A DNA stretch of 64,000 nt from SpSt-333 sp040751955. Lineage in GTDB: Bacteria > Bacteroidota > Ignavibacteria > UBA10030 > UBA8401. The DNA lies in contig JBFMFY010000003.1 in NCBI GenBank assembly GCA_040751955.1, forward strand, positions 1 to 64,000, in the 5' to 3' direction. The position numbers and the translations under genes were made by a program. Position 1 is the first letter of the stretch. Every line of letters starts with the position of its first letter. Of the stretch, positions 63,251 through 64,000 are shown piece after piece. The notes under the pieces were generated by a model, which saw only the letters and a list, made by a program, of their open reading frames with translations, did not search any database and was not told the origin of the DNA.

Positions 63251-64000
63251 TCATTGTTTGGAAGACGAAAATCCGACACGCTGCATCGCGCCCCAGGTAT
63301 TCACTCCCCGAAAATAATCCCAGAATGCCTTTATCCTCCACCACACCGTGATCTGCCGGTAGCCGAAATTTTCAATTAGTCCCATCGCCAGCAGTTTCAT
63401 CAGATCACCGGTACGCGGGTAACGGTGGAACGACATCTCCTCCAACAGCACCGCACCGACGGAGAACATCACCCCGTAAACGACCGACACGATGAAGAAG
63501 AGAATGAAGATATCGACGTGAACAATTCCAAGAAAGAAGCCGATGATCACGGCAAGATACCCGAACGCCTCGATCACCGGACCGAGCATTTCAATAAAGA
63601 AAAAGTACGGCACGGAAAGCATCCCGAGTATGCCGTAGCCGGGATTCAGAAGCATCTTCCGGTGGATCAACAGCGTGTCGATCAATCCGCGGTGCCAGCG
63701 ATTCCTCTGACGGCCAAGCATCTTTAAAGTTTCCGGTGCTTCTGTCCAGCAGACAGGATCGGGCACAAATTCAACCGAATACGGAATTTTTTGTTCACGG
63801 CAGTACCGGTGCATACGCACCACCAATTCCATATCCTCTCCCACAGTATCATGTTTGTACCCGCCGCATGCAAGCACGATCTCCCTTTTGAAGAGACCGA
63901 ACGCGCCGGAGATAATCAGCAATCCGTTGACAGCTCCCCACCCCATCCGTCCGGAAAGGTACGCGCGGAAATATTCCACCACCTGAAACGACGGAATGAA
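63251..64000 (-). CDS. Processive family-2 membrane glycosyltransferase (N-terminus outside window)
   Basis: The open frame runs to base 64000, so only the C-terminal 249 residues or so are seen. GEDMELVVRMH is the GT2 acid-base motif and LGRQRNRWHRG the QxxRW motif of processive synthases such as cellulose or PgaC-type enzymes. After them come three to four membrane spans (ILGMLSVPYFFFIEMLGP, IFILFFIVSVVYGVMFS). The normal N-terminal DxD part lies beyond the edge. It is the synthase candidate for the downstream transferase and YaiO-type exporter genes. Confidence 0.9.
   Translation of the reverse strand, partial: FIPSFQVVEYFRAYLSGRMGWGAVNGLLIISGAFGLFKREIVLACGGYKHDTVGEDMELVVRMHRYCREQKIPYSVEFVPDPVCWTEAPETLKMLGRQRNRWHRGLIDTLLIHRKMLLNPGYGILGMLSVPYFFFIEMLGPVIEAFGYLAVIIGFFLGIVHVDIFILFFIVSVVYGVMFSVGAVLLEEMSFHRYPRTGDLMKLLAMGLIENFGYRQITVWWRIKAFWDYFRGVNTWGAMQRVGFSSSKQ

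Noticed and set aside
1..64000. CRISPR array, IS element or prophage
   Set aside because: No regularly spaced direct repeats, transposase, integrase or phage structural gene was found on either strand.

Overview
The window reads as a piece of chromosome from a free-living, Gram-negative bacterium of the Bacteroidota/Chlorobi superphylum, most likely an Ignavibacteria-like or Kapabacteria-like lineage. The evidence is a type IX secretion C-terminal sorting domain with the FPNPFNPTT motif (gene at 23358), an Oar-like TonB-dependent receptor, DUF4954, outer-membrane barrels, planctomycete-type monohaem cytochromes, and intergenic gaps filled with recurrent palindromic and simple-sequence elements. 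The lineage call is an inference from protein families, not from a marker tree. No rRNA, IS element, phage or CRISPR array was seen; there is one tRNA, and tight operons with ATGA/TAATG overlaps are the rule.

Region 1 (1-16899, all minus strand) is a Wzx/Wzy-dependent surface polysaccharide locus. In transcription order it holds a sugar aminotransferase, UDP-glucose dehydrogenase, UDP-glucuronate decarboxylase, a six-SLBB outer-membrane export protein, UDP-N-acetylhexosamine dehydrogenase, UDP-GlcNAc 2-epimerase, a Wzz-type chain-length protein, the Wzx flippase, the Wzy polymerase, a glycosyltransferase, an SDR epimerase, a second glycosyltransferase and an exported unknown cut by the window edge. 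The nucleotide-sugar genes predict UDP-GlcA, UDP-Xyl, UDP-ManNAc and UDP-ManNAcA as building blocks. A tRNA-Ile(CAT), uvrA and a vapBC toxin-antitoxin pair follow (16928-20598).

Region 2 (20770-30362, plus strand) carries housekeeping genes (rlmN, adk), a glycerophosphodiesterase, a secreted M23/FN3/T9SS protein, a broken secreted beta-propeller-like gene with an in-frame TAG, and a DUF4954 - acyl carrier protein - isopropylmalate-synthase-like trio. Convergent to it (30416-32741, minus) is a coupled chain acpS - HAD - aroQ - two small unknowns. Next come a CsgG/FlgT-like exported protein coupled to a NamZ-type exo-N-acetylmuramidase (minus), an Oar-like TonB-dependent receptor (plus), and DUF1287, a HAD phosphatase and a glutamate dehydrogenase with a histone-like basic tail (minus).

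Region 3 (43526-48883, plus) is a MoxR-like AAA+ ATPase plus VWA protein, followed by four exported single-CxxCH proteins: a monohaem cytochrome fused to an outer-membrane barrel, a TIG-domain lipoprotein cytochrome and two small periplasmic cytochromes. It looks like an outer-membrane electron-transfer module and is one of the two best candidates for an undescribed system.

Region 4 (48946-64000, minus) has two exported amidohydrolase-like proteins, DUF454, DinB, a GH20 hexosaminidase, a DUF1207-like barrel, trmO and an AT-rich, possibly HEPN-type accessory gene. It ends in the second candidate: a family-2 membrane glycosyltransferase, an LtaS-like sulfatase-fold transferase with a TPR tail, and a TPR/YaiO-like outer-membrane barrel. 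The two TPR blocks are visibly homologous, suggesting a synthase-dependent glycan export machine.
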